From contig NC_016135.3 in the NCBI RefSeq assembly GCF_000005505.3, positions 26,002,758 to 26,066,757 of the forward strand: a stretch of 64,000 nucleotides of DNA. Direction: 5' to 3'. The DNA is from Brachypodium distachyon (taxonomy: Eukaryota; Streptophyta; Magnoliopsida; Poales; Poaceae). The notes beneath the pieces were generated by a model. It was not told where the DNA came from and made no database searches. It saw only the letters and a program-made list of their open reading frames with translations. Positions 45,998 to 57,976 of the stretch are shown piece after piece (position 1 is the stretch's first letter; every line of letters starts with the position of its first letter). Made by a program: the position numbers and the translations under genes.

Positions 45998-47226
45998 TAT
46001 CAAAGGAACGTCCTTTCTACAAGTTGATATGCGGCAATAGCATTTCAGATGCTGTTACCGCTTTCCAGCAATTTAGGTGTGACCTGCCAATGTAGAAAAA
46101 AAACATCAGAAAATTGGTAATGAAAATTTATTCTGAGCATCCCATAAAAAACCCAGCAATTCAAGTAGCAGAGTCAAATATTAATTCGGTACTAAGTTAT
46201 TATACCTTCAAGGCTTACCACTAAAAAAAGATTATCCCTGTCAACTCATTAACCCCCATCTCTGCTATCCAAAACACTGTGCTGCAATCTTCTTTGTGTG
46301 GTATCTCTAACAGATCGATATCTATACAAATTTGGAACAAAGATGCAATCTTATTCCTCTCTCCTACAGTACCTGGAAGTAACTACACCCTGGGTTGTAC
46401 TACTAGAAGAGGTAGCAGCAATTCATTCGTGAGTGCATTAACTCATCAAACTGTAGCGATCTTGGTGTGAGCCGCATTTGGTGTGGTGTGTGGATGTACC
46501 AAACTTGATGGCAAGTTTGGTCATGCTGTTGCAAGCAAAGGTAGTGGTGCTGATGCATGCATTTCTTTTTTCTTTTATTTGGTTGGAAGCGAAGGTGATG
46601 CATGCATTTTGATTTTAAAGGGAGAAAAACACGGTGATTCCACATTGCATGCGACCTAAACAGATGGTCCGCATGCATGCAGACGGGGCCCATTGCTTCT
46701 GTTCTGTGTGGACGCCCAAAAAACACGCCCTTTTCTTGCGCATTTATTTTCCCCTTCGCTTTCAGTTTTGCAAAAGGATGCGGTAAAACAAGCAAAAGTG
46801 AAGACAAAGGCGGAGGTAGCCATCCATGGGTTTTCAATGTTACAGATCAATTTTCTTCTCTTATCACAAACTTGATGGGTAACCAACGGATGAAGAGATT
46901 TAGCTAACCCAGAAACACCCAATTCATCTCTGTCTGACGCCCAAAAACAGAAAGACGAATTATGAAGATGCATCTGAAGGTTAGAGAATTTTCTGCTAGC
47001 AAAGACATAAATTTTTTGTGCCTTTTTTGGTATGAAATATGTCCCAGGCTTGAGAAAACATATGGTAGAATGAACCATGAAGGAATCAATAAGACAGACA
47101 ATATGTTCTGAGTAAACCATGGAACTTCACCAGATGGAAACGAATGCCCAGCAGATAGCAGTATAGAATCAAACAAGAAGAAAAACAAAAAACAAAATAA
47201 ACAGAGAGATGGGAAACAAACCGTAC
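45998..47226 (-). other. 5' UTR exon and 5' UTR intron of the RING gene
   Basis: Upstream of the start codon the minus strand has a consensus acceptor (ttggcag) ending an intron at 46084, and a donor (gtacgg) at 47226. This would give a leader exon piece 45998-46083, a 1143-nt leader intron, and a first non-coding exon starting at 47227 and extending through a GA/CT-rich stretch to about 47.6 kb. 5'-UTR introns of this kind are common in this gene family. Predicted from splice consensus only. Confidence 0.5.
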
Positions 47227-47619
47227 CTGAAACCGGCCCCGATTCTTTCAACAACTTGTCAGAACCCGCAATCCCAGCAAAGAAGAAAGCTTCGTTTCCT
47301 CCTGATCCTCTCCAGGCAAGAGAGGAGCCTGAAGAATCAACCCAAGCAAGAAATGGATGAACAATCGCTAGAGAGAGAGAGAAGGCCGAGGAGAAAGATG
47401 GTGGGGGAAGATGTGGAGACCGAATTCAGAGGGATCGATGCGATGCGGGTGGGCGGAGAAGAACAGGAAGAGAATGGGTGGAGGAAAATCTGTCAAAGAG
47501 AGGGAGAGAGGGAGAGGGGGAGAAAGACAGGCAAGGGGAGAGGTTGGGGGTGGTGATGAGAGGATGTAATGGAGGAGAACAGAGGAGAGAAGTTTGGCAG
47601 AATTCGGATTTATTTATTT

Positions 47620-50600
47620 CTCTGTCTCTCCCTCACTCGTCCCTCCTCCTTGGTCTTGGAACGAGTACAGGTATTCCTTTCCTCCCCCACTTAAAACCTT
47701 TACAAATACTGCTCTCCGGTACTTACGATTTAGCAGCTCTTGAAGAACGGCCAAAGATAACACAAGAGGCCTGCGCTGTGTGCTGTGCTGTGTTATCTTT
47801 CACATGACCCTGTTTCTCTGCATTTTTAGCCCCCTTTTGGAGGGTCCTTGCAAGCCTCTCTTTCTTTGCATGCTCATCTTTTCCAGCCTTTGGCATTGAA
47901 TATTTCCTTTTCTTTCCCTTTGCTTGAGCATCCATCCCCTCTCCCGCCCGCATTGAATATTTTCTGGGTGTAATCCAAGTGTCATGAGGTACGGCCCCGG
48001 GCTGGGCCACATTTGTCAGTTCGTCATAAAAATAGGATGTTGAGGGTTGGATGCATAAAAAAAAAATCATTGGTCAAGTTGCCATTTACTAGCATCACGC
48101 TATCGGCTATCATCTTTTAATGAAGAACGTCCCCGGAATAATCGTATAAGATCCGTTTAAAATCCATCCATAAATTAAGATGGATTGCATCAATGACCTC
48201 CCATGAAAACCGAAACGAAACCATGTCCTACGCATGAAAACCATCATGCGTACAACCATGTATTTTTACTACTAGCACTCGCACGTTTCATCCTCTCCCT
48301 CCTCCTTTTCTGCATCTCAGTTTCCTCCTTCCTGGTCAACCGGAGCAGATAGAAAACCCCTATATATACCTTCGCAGAAATACGCAAAAGGGGAATAAAA
48401 ACAGATCAGATTTGCCCATCTACTTATAAGCCTAAAGAAATCTATCTAATCTTCTGACCAAATGGCCCCATCCGTCAGCGTCTCACGCAGTACCTCATCC
48501 ACAAGACCACAACTCGCCCGCCCCACTGCGGGTCCCGTCCACAAGACCACGCCACCACCAACAACGATGGGGGTAGAAAGTCAAAAGCCGGTGCTCCTAC
48601 GTGTCTTCAGCAGCGCCCTCGACCATTTCACGGGCAATTTACGGTATCACGTAATCAGGATATAAAGTTATAAACAAACAAACAAACGGTGGGCTGGGCA
48701 TCGGTGGATGGATCGTTCGGTTCTCCGTCGTCAGATGGCCGCTTTCATGGTTGCATTTGGTGCTTTTCTGACGGGGCTGCTGCCATGTGGAATTCACGGG
48801 GAATATACAGCGGGAAGCACCCATCCGTCGCTTTTCTAATTTTTCCTTTCGCCTCTGGTTTCTCCGCATGACTCCATTTGTGTTAGATTCCCCCTCCATC
48901 TTTCGTCCTCCCTTTCCTCACGCCCGCTTTGGGCTAAATTACGCAAAGAACCTCCTGGAGCTAGCATGTACAGTTTGTTTTTATGGCTGTTCCTAGTGAT
49001 CTGTCCTTTCGATGAACAAAATATATAGTACATGCATGAGTACGATCTTGTTTTAGCTAATACAGGAATGGATGCATTCTTACATATCTCCTCACAAGGC
49101 AAATAGGCTTTGACTTGGTGAGGTTAGTTTGTTTGGTTGGATGCAAAAGGTTCACAAGGCAAAGCATGCAGCATATGCGTGGACTATTCTCCTCGCTCCA
49201 CCGCCACTTTAGGCCGGCTTATAGAAGGAACGTCCATGCATACATGAAGACAATTCCAATTCCATTCACCTGTTTTTTTGTACAGGTTTACCAAACCCAA
49301 GCACTCGAGCGTGCTGGCTACCCTGATGGAAAATGCGGAGGATAGAAAGTCGTGTGTGACAGACAGGAAACACGGCGCTGCTGCCATTCCCTAGACGAAA
49401 CGTAAAGAAGGCGAGTTAAGTAGGCGAGTATGCACTCATGGAGGATGAGCATTTGAGCAAGATGCAGAGTTGGTGCCATTGAAAGGCAAGCATCCATGAT
49501 AATACTAGTATATACTCATGTGCATGTCAGCTACTCCCTGGCAGTAGTACGAGATGTTTAGGTGATGCATGGCATGGATTTTCACGGTTTTTTTTTCTCC
49601 CTAATCAAGCATCCTTGTGATGTCCATATCATTGCTATCTACACTACATATTTTTTTTTAACCTTTATCTACACTACATATAGGTTTTGTGTTTTTCTAC
49701 TCTCTTCCTTTTTTCATGGGCTGTAAGAGAGGGAGAGGCAGCTAGAGTAAAATTAAAGCTGCCAGGTGCATACTGTGGGGACAGGCAGACAGAGAAGGTA
49801 GCAGCCATATTTTGGTTTCTCGTCCTTGGACTGTTTAAGCCATTGACTCTGGAACGGGCTGTACTAATGTCGACTGCATGCATGTAAGGTCATCGCATCA
49901 ATCAAGGATTCCCAGTCTCCTGTGGCTAACTACGTACGGGTCAATTGAAACGGTACGTACATATGATCAGCGCCACACACACACACACAAGAAATCAACG
50001 CTAGCGATGATAGTCGACGAAGTATACTGTACCGGAGTATGAAGCAGCAGCAAACCGAGATCCTTTTGCACAAAACAACATACCGGAGTATTTTTTTTTT
50101 CTGTTTGAGTGCATTTGCTTGCTGTTCGCTTTCAGAATAAAATTTGCTTGCTGGTACCAATTATGCATGAATTGGAAAAGGAATCTTGCTTTGGTTCTAC
50201 TATACCCCTGGCTTATTTCATTTTTCTTCCGTTGCACACGTCCGCATGCGTAACGATGATGGACTCGACCGAGCAATTTACTGGAATCGAGGGAATCGAA
50301 GACCATTGCATTGCATGGAGGGATGGAGGGGGGCTGGTTACAGTGGTGAGTAATAGTGAGTAGTAACATATTTGTGATAACATAAATCCTCATTTATTAA
50401 TTTTATAGATTCATTGTATGTTGGGAAATGTGATGTGATGGTAACATATCTAGTTACCTCAACCCTCTCTTTTCTCATTCATAACATGATACATCACCCA
50501 AATTGTTTAGTTGGCATTTTAGTTATCATCTTTGTTACTTCCACTGTTACCAGCCTCAATGCTCGAGCTGCGGCACCAGTCAATGCGTGCAGTGCGTGCA

Positions 50601-53600
50601 CACTACACGAACACATGGCTTAATTACTGTACGTACTCTGTATTTTAATCAGCTAATAGTGCTATAGGTACGATTTTTTATGTACGATGTGTGTACGACA
50701 GAGCTATGCCATCCAATCGTAACTGCTTAGTTGCTCTTCATTAGCTCAGAAAATGAAGAATCAAGAAATTTAATTGGATCGCGTACGAGTGGGGCGATTT
50801 GGGGTAGGGGGCAGAATTAGATAGATGATCTATTTTTAAGAAATTTTAATGGGTTGATTAGTGCATATTAAGTAAAATCAAATTTATTTGCCCCTGTCTC
50901 CGTCCCTGGCCACGTCGATTCGTACATCCATCGTAGTCAAAACGTGGGCGTTTCCGCGGACGAAAAAAGAACCAGAAAAGGAAAACCACACCATGCATCG
51001 AATTACATGGACACGCAAGTCCAAAGGACTGAAGGAGGTAGTAGGGGCCAAGTACTTTGCTCCCCAATCTCCATTAGGCAGCAGAAAGCTAAGCTAGCAC
51101 GAACAATGCTCCTACTAGTCCTCGGATAATTGGGCCATCACCAACCACTTTGACCGGGATTTCCCCTCCCCGCACAGTACACGCACGATCGATCAATTCA
51201 TCCATCCGTCTTTGGGTTCTCGGCGGACTGTGACCCGTCACGAACGAAATGTGAAAAGAGCCGGGCGATCGATGTTTCTTTCTTGCCGGTCTCCTCGTCC
51301 CGTTTCCCCCCAGCCCAAAACGTCGGCCATCAACCACCCCTACGGCCCTACGAGTACTAGCACTACGTACGAAGAGCGAGTACTACGGAGTACGTTTTTC
51401 TACGGTTCACTGGGACATCGGGAACCGTGGTGTGGACACCATCGTGATTTCCGCCTGACCTTCTCGCGTCACAAATCACGGCTGCATGCACCAGTGAACA
51501 GAGGAGAGCAGAGCAGGCAGGGGAACGGCTCGAGCTTAATTAACCTGCTGCCGCGCCCCGCGATTCACGTCCCCCGTGTCGTTGCTGCTGGACGTATGTC
51601 ATGGGTTAAAGTGGGTAAATTCATGGAGGGACGCGACGTGCGTGCCAGTGGGGGGGAAGAGGCTCTACCGGGAACAGGCGCTGCTATGCTACTCGTAGTC
51701 CGTAGTGTACGCTCTCAAAGCTCAAAGCTGGCGCCTGCGGTTTTTTGTGTTTTTCCCTTGTTCCCCTTCCTACGAGGGAGCACCGGAGCACACATTGGCC
51801 AATAGGGCTGCTTTCACGGTTCACACGGACGACGTACGCCATTGTTTTACTTACATACAGCATCCCAAAGCGTGCGCTAATGCACGAGCAATACTCCAGT
51901 AACTAGTACCAGTTCGTACTGTACTTTTTTTTTCCTTCGAAACTTGGTGTAATGCACCACTAGCAGTACTACTAGTGTACCGCACCTCCTCTTGGGCACT
52001 CCTTTAAGACCGATCAGGGACGGATCCGGGCTCATGTCCGTGAGACCGATCACGAGAGGGCTAATTCGCGTGTGCAGCGATTCGAAATTACGCCGATGAA
52101 TCCAAGATATAAACCCTCCATCACATGTCAAGTGATTCAAACTTGTTCAAATATGAATGTATTTATGCGAAAAAAATGTCTGGACGGGGAGATGACAGCA
52201 GCAGCAGTACGTCGCAACTTGCGATGCGAGTCCCGTGATCGTGTGGCAAGCTAGCTCGTTCAGACTCCGTTGGCACGGGCAACTGGCCGGGCAAGTGTTT
52301 CGCTTAAATTCCCCACGCTCTTTTTATGCCTTTTCGCGGCGCGCCTGGCTGGCCGTGCCGTGCCCTTGCCGCGCGGCCGGCGCGCTCGGGGATCCCCTCC
52401 CGCTTTTCCCTCACCCGCCCGCGCGCGTCGGCGGCGGCTCTCCCTTCCGGCGACACCCAAACCCAACCAACACACAACGGCAGCACACGCAATGCAGCCA
52501 CCAAACTTACACTATTACTATCGTGTTGACCGGGATCTTGTCATCCGGGCAAAGATCTTTGGACATCGACGAGTGACATCCTGGCCCTCGTCCCTCGTGT
52601 CCCCTGCATCTCCTCTCCGGAGCCAGGAAGTTCTCTGAAAGAACGCGCCCATAAACACGATAAATCTCTCATAAATCTCTGCCCACACAGTACAACAAGG
52701 GCAGCAGCATTTACAACACGGGCCAAAATGTATGCGCTACTCCTTGAAAGCCTAGGGGCTCGTTCTTGACCAGTAATTGCTGCTGGAATATCACAGATCG
52801 ACCATCCAAGTATCCAAGGCATGGGCATGGGCTGTCCCTGCTTTTCCTCTGACAAATCACAATGAGAGTCCCCTGGTTCAAGCAAAGCCACATGCACGGC
52901 ACGGAGAGAAGGGCTAACTAAAGGCTATGGCCGTAGGCCCGTAGGCTTTGCCTGCTGCAAAATCTTGGCCCACGTAAGCGTATACTCCGTACGTACGTTA
53001 CGTATCGAAGCAGGTATGTGTGTATATTAATATGGTCGATCTTAACCACGTACGGCATGTGAATGAAGGTACCAACAGTAAAATGGTGGTGGTGACCAGT
53101 GAGAGAAAATGAGAATGATGTGGCCACAGAAGTTGGCCATGCCTTTGCGTTGCGGGGGATTCCTTCCTTTGAAACGACTTCTCATCTCAATGCAGGAATA
53201 CAAAGATCGCAGGTGAGATGGTTGTGAGACAGTATGTATACTGTACTCCAGTATATATACCTGTTAAGAATGTTCACCAATCGCCACCGTTTGTGTACCT
53301 GAGACCACATGCCGTATGCATGTGAATACATCCAATTACTTCCTTTTCCTTTTTTGTGTTTTTCTTCCATGTGGTGACATGGACAAGGAGGTGATGACTT
53401 TGGCGATGTTTTGTCAGCAAAGCGAGTGAAAGCAAAAGTAGACGAACACATAATAGAATAGAATCTTTAGCATATGGCCATAGAATGGTACACTAAACTG
53501 GGCTAATAATTAAGAAAACCTTAAGCACACCTAGAGCCAGCCAACAGAAAACCAACACGCGCACCAGCAGAGAACCTAAGAAATAGCTACAAGTGAAAGC

Positions 53601-54084
53601 TATATATATTACACTATCACAAGATCAAAAGCTACACGCAGCTGGATAATGTAAGTAAACCTCTCTCCTTGTGATTTGCATCATGGCAGCCAAAGAACGG
53701 GCGTGCTTGGTCCCCCACCGGTGACTAGCTTGCTAAATACTCGGACAGAGACCTGTCATAGCGCATACGAAGCATAAATCAGGTTGGTGGTTTCAGATGA
53801 CAACATGAGTATCTTCACAGGAAAAAAAGAGAAGGGGATTATTTCTCACTAGCCAGATGTATATTTATGAAGCGGAATCGGCGCGTGTACGTCTATTTTG
53901 CTGACGCCTCAATAGCACAGCCTGCAGTGCCGATGCACCAGCGATCAGTCCAGCTTCTCACGCTCTCTGGCACTGCACTGCACGTCTGCACCTGATCAAT
54001 GCTGCTACGACGCCACACAAATGACACAATCCCCTGCAGCTACATTTACTCTGCAGCAGGAGAAGGAAGAGTGCAGGAAGGACT
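47620..54084. other. intergenic, no supported gene
   Basis: No gene recognised. GC-rich 51.2-51.8 kb and 52.2-52.6 kb give biased frames without domains. There is a short (CA)n at about 49974-49988 and small poly(T) runs. Parts may be promoter of the RING gene (47.6-48 kb). Confidence 0.55.
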
Positions 54085-54376
54085 CTTAAAAAACCCAACA
54101 AACAAATTGCATGCTGTCACGGCTCTTCTTCATTTGCGGGAGACATTGGCATTCATCAGGTGCAAGTGTGGTGTCCAGCTGGAGGATTTGAAACACGGCT
54201 CGTCGTTGAAGGTCTCCGAGAATTGAATGACTTGTCACGGAGTATATTCTGACCAACCCTCTACCAAGAGAGTTGCCTGTTTCAGTGAATTGATGTGGGG
54301 GTAACCGTACACCTGCATGGCTGCACCTAGTGTACTTGCACTGCACTGTCGACACGCACAAATGCAGGACCGTGCC
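54085..54376. repeat. direct repeat copy 1 (pair with 56516-56885)
   Basis: About 290 bp sharing long blocks with 56516-56885 in the same orientation: aacaaacaaattg, tcatttgcggga, catcaggtgcaagt, ggaggatttgaaaca, gagaattgaatg, gttgcctgtttcagtgaatt, gctgcacctagtgtacttg and aaatgcaggaccgtgcc. Non-coding; origin unknown. Confidence 0.85.
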
Positions 54377-54535
54377 CTGTTTGGAATCGTGTAATAATTA
54401 GATCATGATGGCGCGTGTTGCCTCGCACCCGTCCGTTTTAACAATAAAGTGAGAGTTAAGTTATCTCATTGATTCAAAATTGTGAAATCAATATTTGAGT
54501 ACGTATGTAATACAGATTCATGCCCTGACCATATA

Positions 54536-54648
54536 CTCCCTCCGTCCCATATTAAGTGACTTAAATTTGTTAAAATATGAATGTATCTTCATCTAAAAAG
54601 TGTCTAAATACGTGTAATAGAAACTCACTTAATACAAGACGGAGGAAG
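54536..54648. mobile_element. Stowaway MITE
   Basis: 113 bp with ctccctccgtcccat and, inverted, cttcctccgtcttg termini, TA duplicated on both sides (54534-54535, 54649-54650). Confidence 0.9.
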
Positions 54649-54810
54649 TAATATATAATTTGGTGATTATGCTAACACTTTGAATCACACCTTGCACTAA
54701 CAACATTTCTCTCTCCTAGTCCAAAAACCACTTCTTTGACAACTTTATTGCCATCGGGTCCTGCCCTGGAAATACTCAAATAACTGGACAACACTGACAT
54801 TGTATTATCA

Positions 54811-54935
54811 ACATTCATCTATGAGTATATGAGTACGCATATTGCGAGTTTTTCCGCACAGATGCTCCTAGAGCAACATTCATGTATGAGTACGCATATT
54901 GCGAGTTTTTCCACACAGATGCTCCTAGAGCTATA
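54811..54935. repeat. 60-bp tandem duplication
   Basis: Two units with gagtacgcatattgcgag and cacagatgctcctagagc, starting about 54811 and 54876; the first has an extra atgagtat. Confidence 0.9.
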
Positions 54936-55405
54936 GCATGACTTGACACCACCAAAATAAAATGTTCAATATCTATATAAAGAGTTCCTTCCATCTTTCT
55001 GGAAAAACAAATGGAAAGAAAGATAATGCAGTTTATACATATAAGCTTAATAACAAAAACAAGTTTGCCATCTCTCAACCATGCACTGTCTCAAACCAAC
55101 CCCTCATTCTGGTTCAATTGGGTTCAGACATGGATTGAGAAATATAACCTTATTTGTAAACTGAGAAAAATTATAAGGTCACTGCGGCATTCGGCATATA
55201 CAGGCAGCAAATCATCAGGTTCTCTGCAACGAAACACTTATTTGTTGGAAACCGTAAGTTGCAATTGACGAATCCTCGGCATACGGTCTGTGAATGCCAG
55301 TAACACACAGAAAGTTATCATAGAGAGAGGGTCGTCAAGCACATCCATATCATCCCTCTAGAACAACAAGACAAGAAAGCTAACCAGAACTCAACCACCG
55401 AGTTA

Positions 55406-55969
55406 GAGCATCTCTAGCTGATACCGAAAAGAGGCCAAAACCGAAAAATAACCATCACTTTAAGGGTTCGGAAGGAAAACCGGCACAGAACAGATACCGT
55501 AAACCCAATCTGAACTTGATTTTTTTCCGGTGAACCTATCTCGCGAGGCAAAAATCCGAACATACTCGGGACAGAGTTCGGGATTTCTCGGTTCCGAACA
55601 TCTCGTGAAAACGGTTGGGCGGGCTGAAATTTCAGCCCGCGCTTTCTTCCTCTGCCGGCCCCTCCATGGCTGCCGCCCTGCCCACGCCGTGCCCCGTGCG
55701 CGCCTCCGGCCGCCTGCCCCTGCGCGCGCTTGCGGCCCCTGCGAGCGCCATGGCCGCCCGCCGCGCCCCGTTGCCAGCCTGCCTGCTCGTTTTCGGTTCA
55801 GTTTTCGATTTTGCGAGGACTCGGGCATAACAGATACCGCATACTCGTTTTCGGTTCAGTTTTCGGTTTCTATTTTGGCCGCGTTTTTTCAAAACCGAAA
55901 AACCTTGATTCAGTACACCGAGCACGCATTTTTTCAGTTCAGGTTTTTCGGTAACTGCTAGAGTTGCTC
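55406..55969. mobile_element. Harbinger/Tourist-like element with GC-rich interior
   Basis: The ends are inverted repeats: gagcatctctagctgatacc at left and, inverted, gagcaactctagcagttacc at right. The flanking trinucleotides TTA (55403-55405) and GTA (55970-55972) suggest the family's 3-bp duplication with one change. Inner repeats of the theme ttttcggttcagtttt extend the symmetry. The central 55620-55800 is strikingly GC-rich compared with the AT-rich arms and may be captured sequence. No transposase. Confidence 0.7.
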
Positions 55970-56515
55970 GTACCCCAAAATCGATGGTCGAATTCATTTG
56001 TGCCAACACAGCCCGTATGATTAGCTAGCTCTAAGCAGCTAGAGATGCCCATGTCCTGCATGCATGCATGACATCTGCGTTGAAGGCCCACTTTGTTCTC
56101 TATTGTTAACCACAAACCGACAACGCGAGGCCTCGCCACCTACGGAAATTTCTCCGCGCCCGCCCCGTTCTAATTACGGAAAAAATTCGTCGCCCCTCCC
56201 TTTTCCTTGTTGTTCCCATTGCGGAAATTTTCTCTGTACACAAAAACGCCTTCGCCTGCTCGATCAGATCAGAATGAGCTCAAACTGACAAGATGTCGTC
56301 CGCCCCTCCATCACCATGCACTACCAATGAGTAAAACCAAAGACCCACCACCCGCGAACCCGGAGGATGGAAGGTCGCATGCCTCTGTCTCATCGTCCTA
56401 TGGTTGTGTACCTTCCTTTTCGTGATCTTCCTATGGTGTCATTGGAGGAAGGCGGAGGCAAGCCCGGCGGATGCGCGACGCACGCCAGAAGAGCGCCAGG
56501 CGCAGGCCCAGCTCG

Positions 56516-56885
56516 TTTAAAACTCAACAAACAAATTGGATGCTGTGACGACTCTTCTTTCATTTGCGGGAGTCATTGCATTTCATCAGGTGCAAGTTTG
56601 GTGTCCAGCGGGCAATTCCAGCATCAGCATTGATGCCATGTAATCTCACGGGAGGATTTGAAACAGGGCTTGTCGTTGAAGGTCTTCGAGAATTGAATGG
56701 CCTGTCATTGAGTATATTCTGACGAACCAAGTTACCGCACGCCAGTAGTCTCTACCAAGAGCAGTTAGTTGCCTGTTTCAGTGAATTGATGTGGGGTGGG
56801 GGATGGGGGGTAGGCGTACACCTGCACGGCTGCACCTAGTGTACTTGTATCGCACTGTTGACTCGCACAAATGCAGGACCGTGCC
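56516..56885. repeat. direct repeat copy 2 (pair with 54085-54376)
   Basis: Same order of conserved blocks as copy 1, but longer. It has about 40 bp after gtccagcggg and a second block around ttaccgcacgccagtag that are absent from copy 1. Its right end abuts the hAT-like MITE target site. Confidence 0.85.
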
Positions 56886-56893
56886 TCGAAGCC

Positions 56894-57093
56894 CAGGGAC
56901 GGAGCCAGGAATTTGACACGAGGAGGGCGAGTTGGGATTGGGGAGGACGAAATTAGAGTCTTCACCAGTGTTTTTTAGTGAACTCATTAGTAAGTATCAA
57001 CTAAAATGAAATTTCTTGGGCTTGGGGGGGGGGGGGGGGGGGCTCCCTTGGATCCATCCCTGGGGGGCGGCGCCCCCCTTGGATCCATCCTTG
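56894..57093. mobile_element. hAT-like MITE with 8-bp TSD
   Basis: 200 bp with ends cagggacggagccagg and, inverted, caaggatggatccaagg, flanked by the perfect 8-bp duplication tcgaagcc (56886-56893 and 57094-57101), the size made by hAT transposases. The right end is duplicated: an inner ccttggatccatccctg at about 57046-57062 is followed by a GGGGGGCGGCGCCCCCC palindrome and the outer ccttggatccatccttg. A G homopolymer runs 57023-57042. Confidence 0.82.
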
Positions 57094-57101
57094 TCGAAGC
57101 C

Positions 57102-57976
57102 CGTAGTAATATATGAAAACTCCAATCAGTAGTTTAGAAAGCTTCAATCACAATTCCATTCGCAAAAGGAAAACTAATGGAAAAACTGAACTGCACGCAA
57201 CCTCATGCAGAAATTAATATATTTTTTGAGAATTGCATAAATTAATATAGTGGAGTCTCACACGTCCATATGGGCCTCGGGATGGCCCAATGAAAATCTA
57301 CCAAATACGGAGTAGCAGAAAAGGAGTAAATATTTGTCCAGGATACGGATATTGTTTTTAGAGCAGGTCCAGGATATGGACGAACAGTGTAACATACTGG
57401 GCCAAACTTTTCGAATAGATGGACCATATGTATGGAATTCGAAGTGGCACATGATAGGAATTTGTTTGGCCCATGTTGTGTACCCTAGTCCTGGGCCAAG
57501 TACTCGGGTCGATCCAGTGGTCGCACCCCCCCTCTAAAAAAAAGCCACCGCCGATCCAATCGCCGCCGTGGCTCGAGAATCGAGATGCCATCCCCCTCGA
57601 GTTCCCAACGAATATGGAGACGCGCGATCTCGTCGAGGACGGGGACGGTGGCGTCGCCGCGGGCGACCGTCCGGCGCTGGAACTCGATGGCGAGCTCGCA
57701 GACCCAACAGCCGACGGCGTCTCTTTTAGCCTGGTGCGCCCCGCGGGACTCTTCGGCGGCGCTGGTGACAGGTGACCAGGACGACAAGGAAGGGGAGCTG
57801 ATCCATTGGTCGGAGCGACGGAGCCTGCGATGTCCCTAGCTAAAGTTCATCGTCGATTCCGCGCTCGGAAAAAAGAGGAAGAAGATGGGGGTGTTGAGGA
57901 AGAAGACGGCAAGCTAAACATGGGCGCTAGGAGCCTGCGCAACCGCAATCAGTATTCGACTGTCTTCTGAGCTGCG
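57102..57976. other. no supported gene
   Basis: The minus-strand frame 57485-57787 and plus-strand frames near 57585-57839 have no recognised domain. 57500-57840 is GC-rich and could be a gene remnant. Confidence 0.4.

Noticed and set aside
49974..49988. (CA)n run
   Set aside because: Ordinary short microsatellite; no further structure.
51212..51805. 197-aa plus-strand frame
   Set aside because: No domain, no splice partners, biased composition.
57485..57787. Minus-strand frame with LDEIARLHIRWELEG
   Set aside because: Looks slightly protein-like but has no recognised homology, and its frame cannot be joined to the neighbouring chimeric locus, which has its own stop at 57977.
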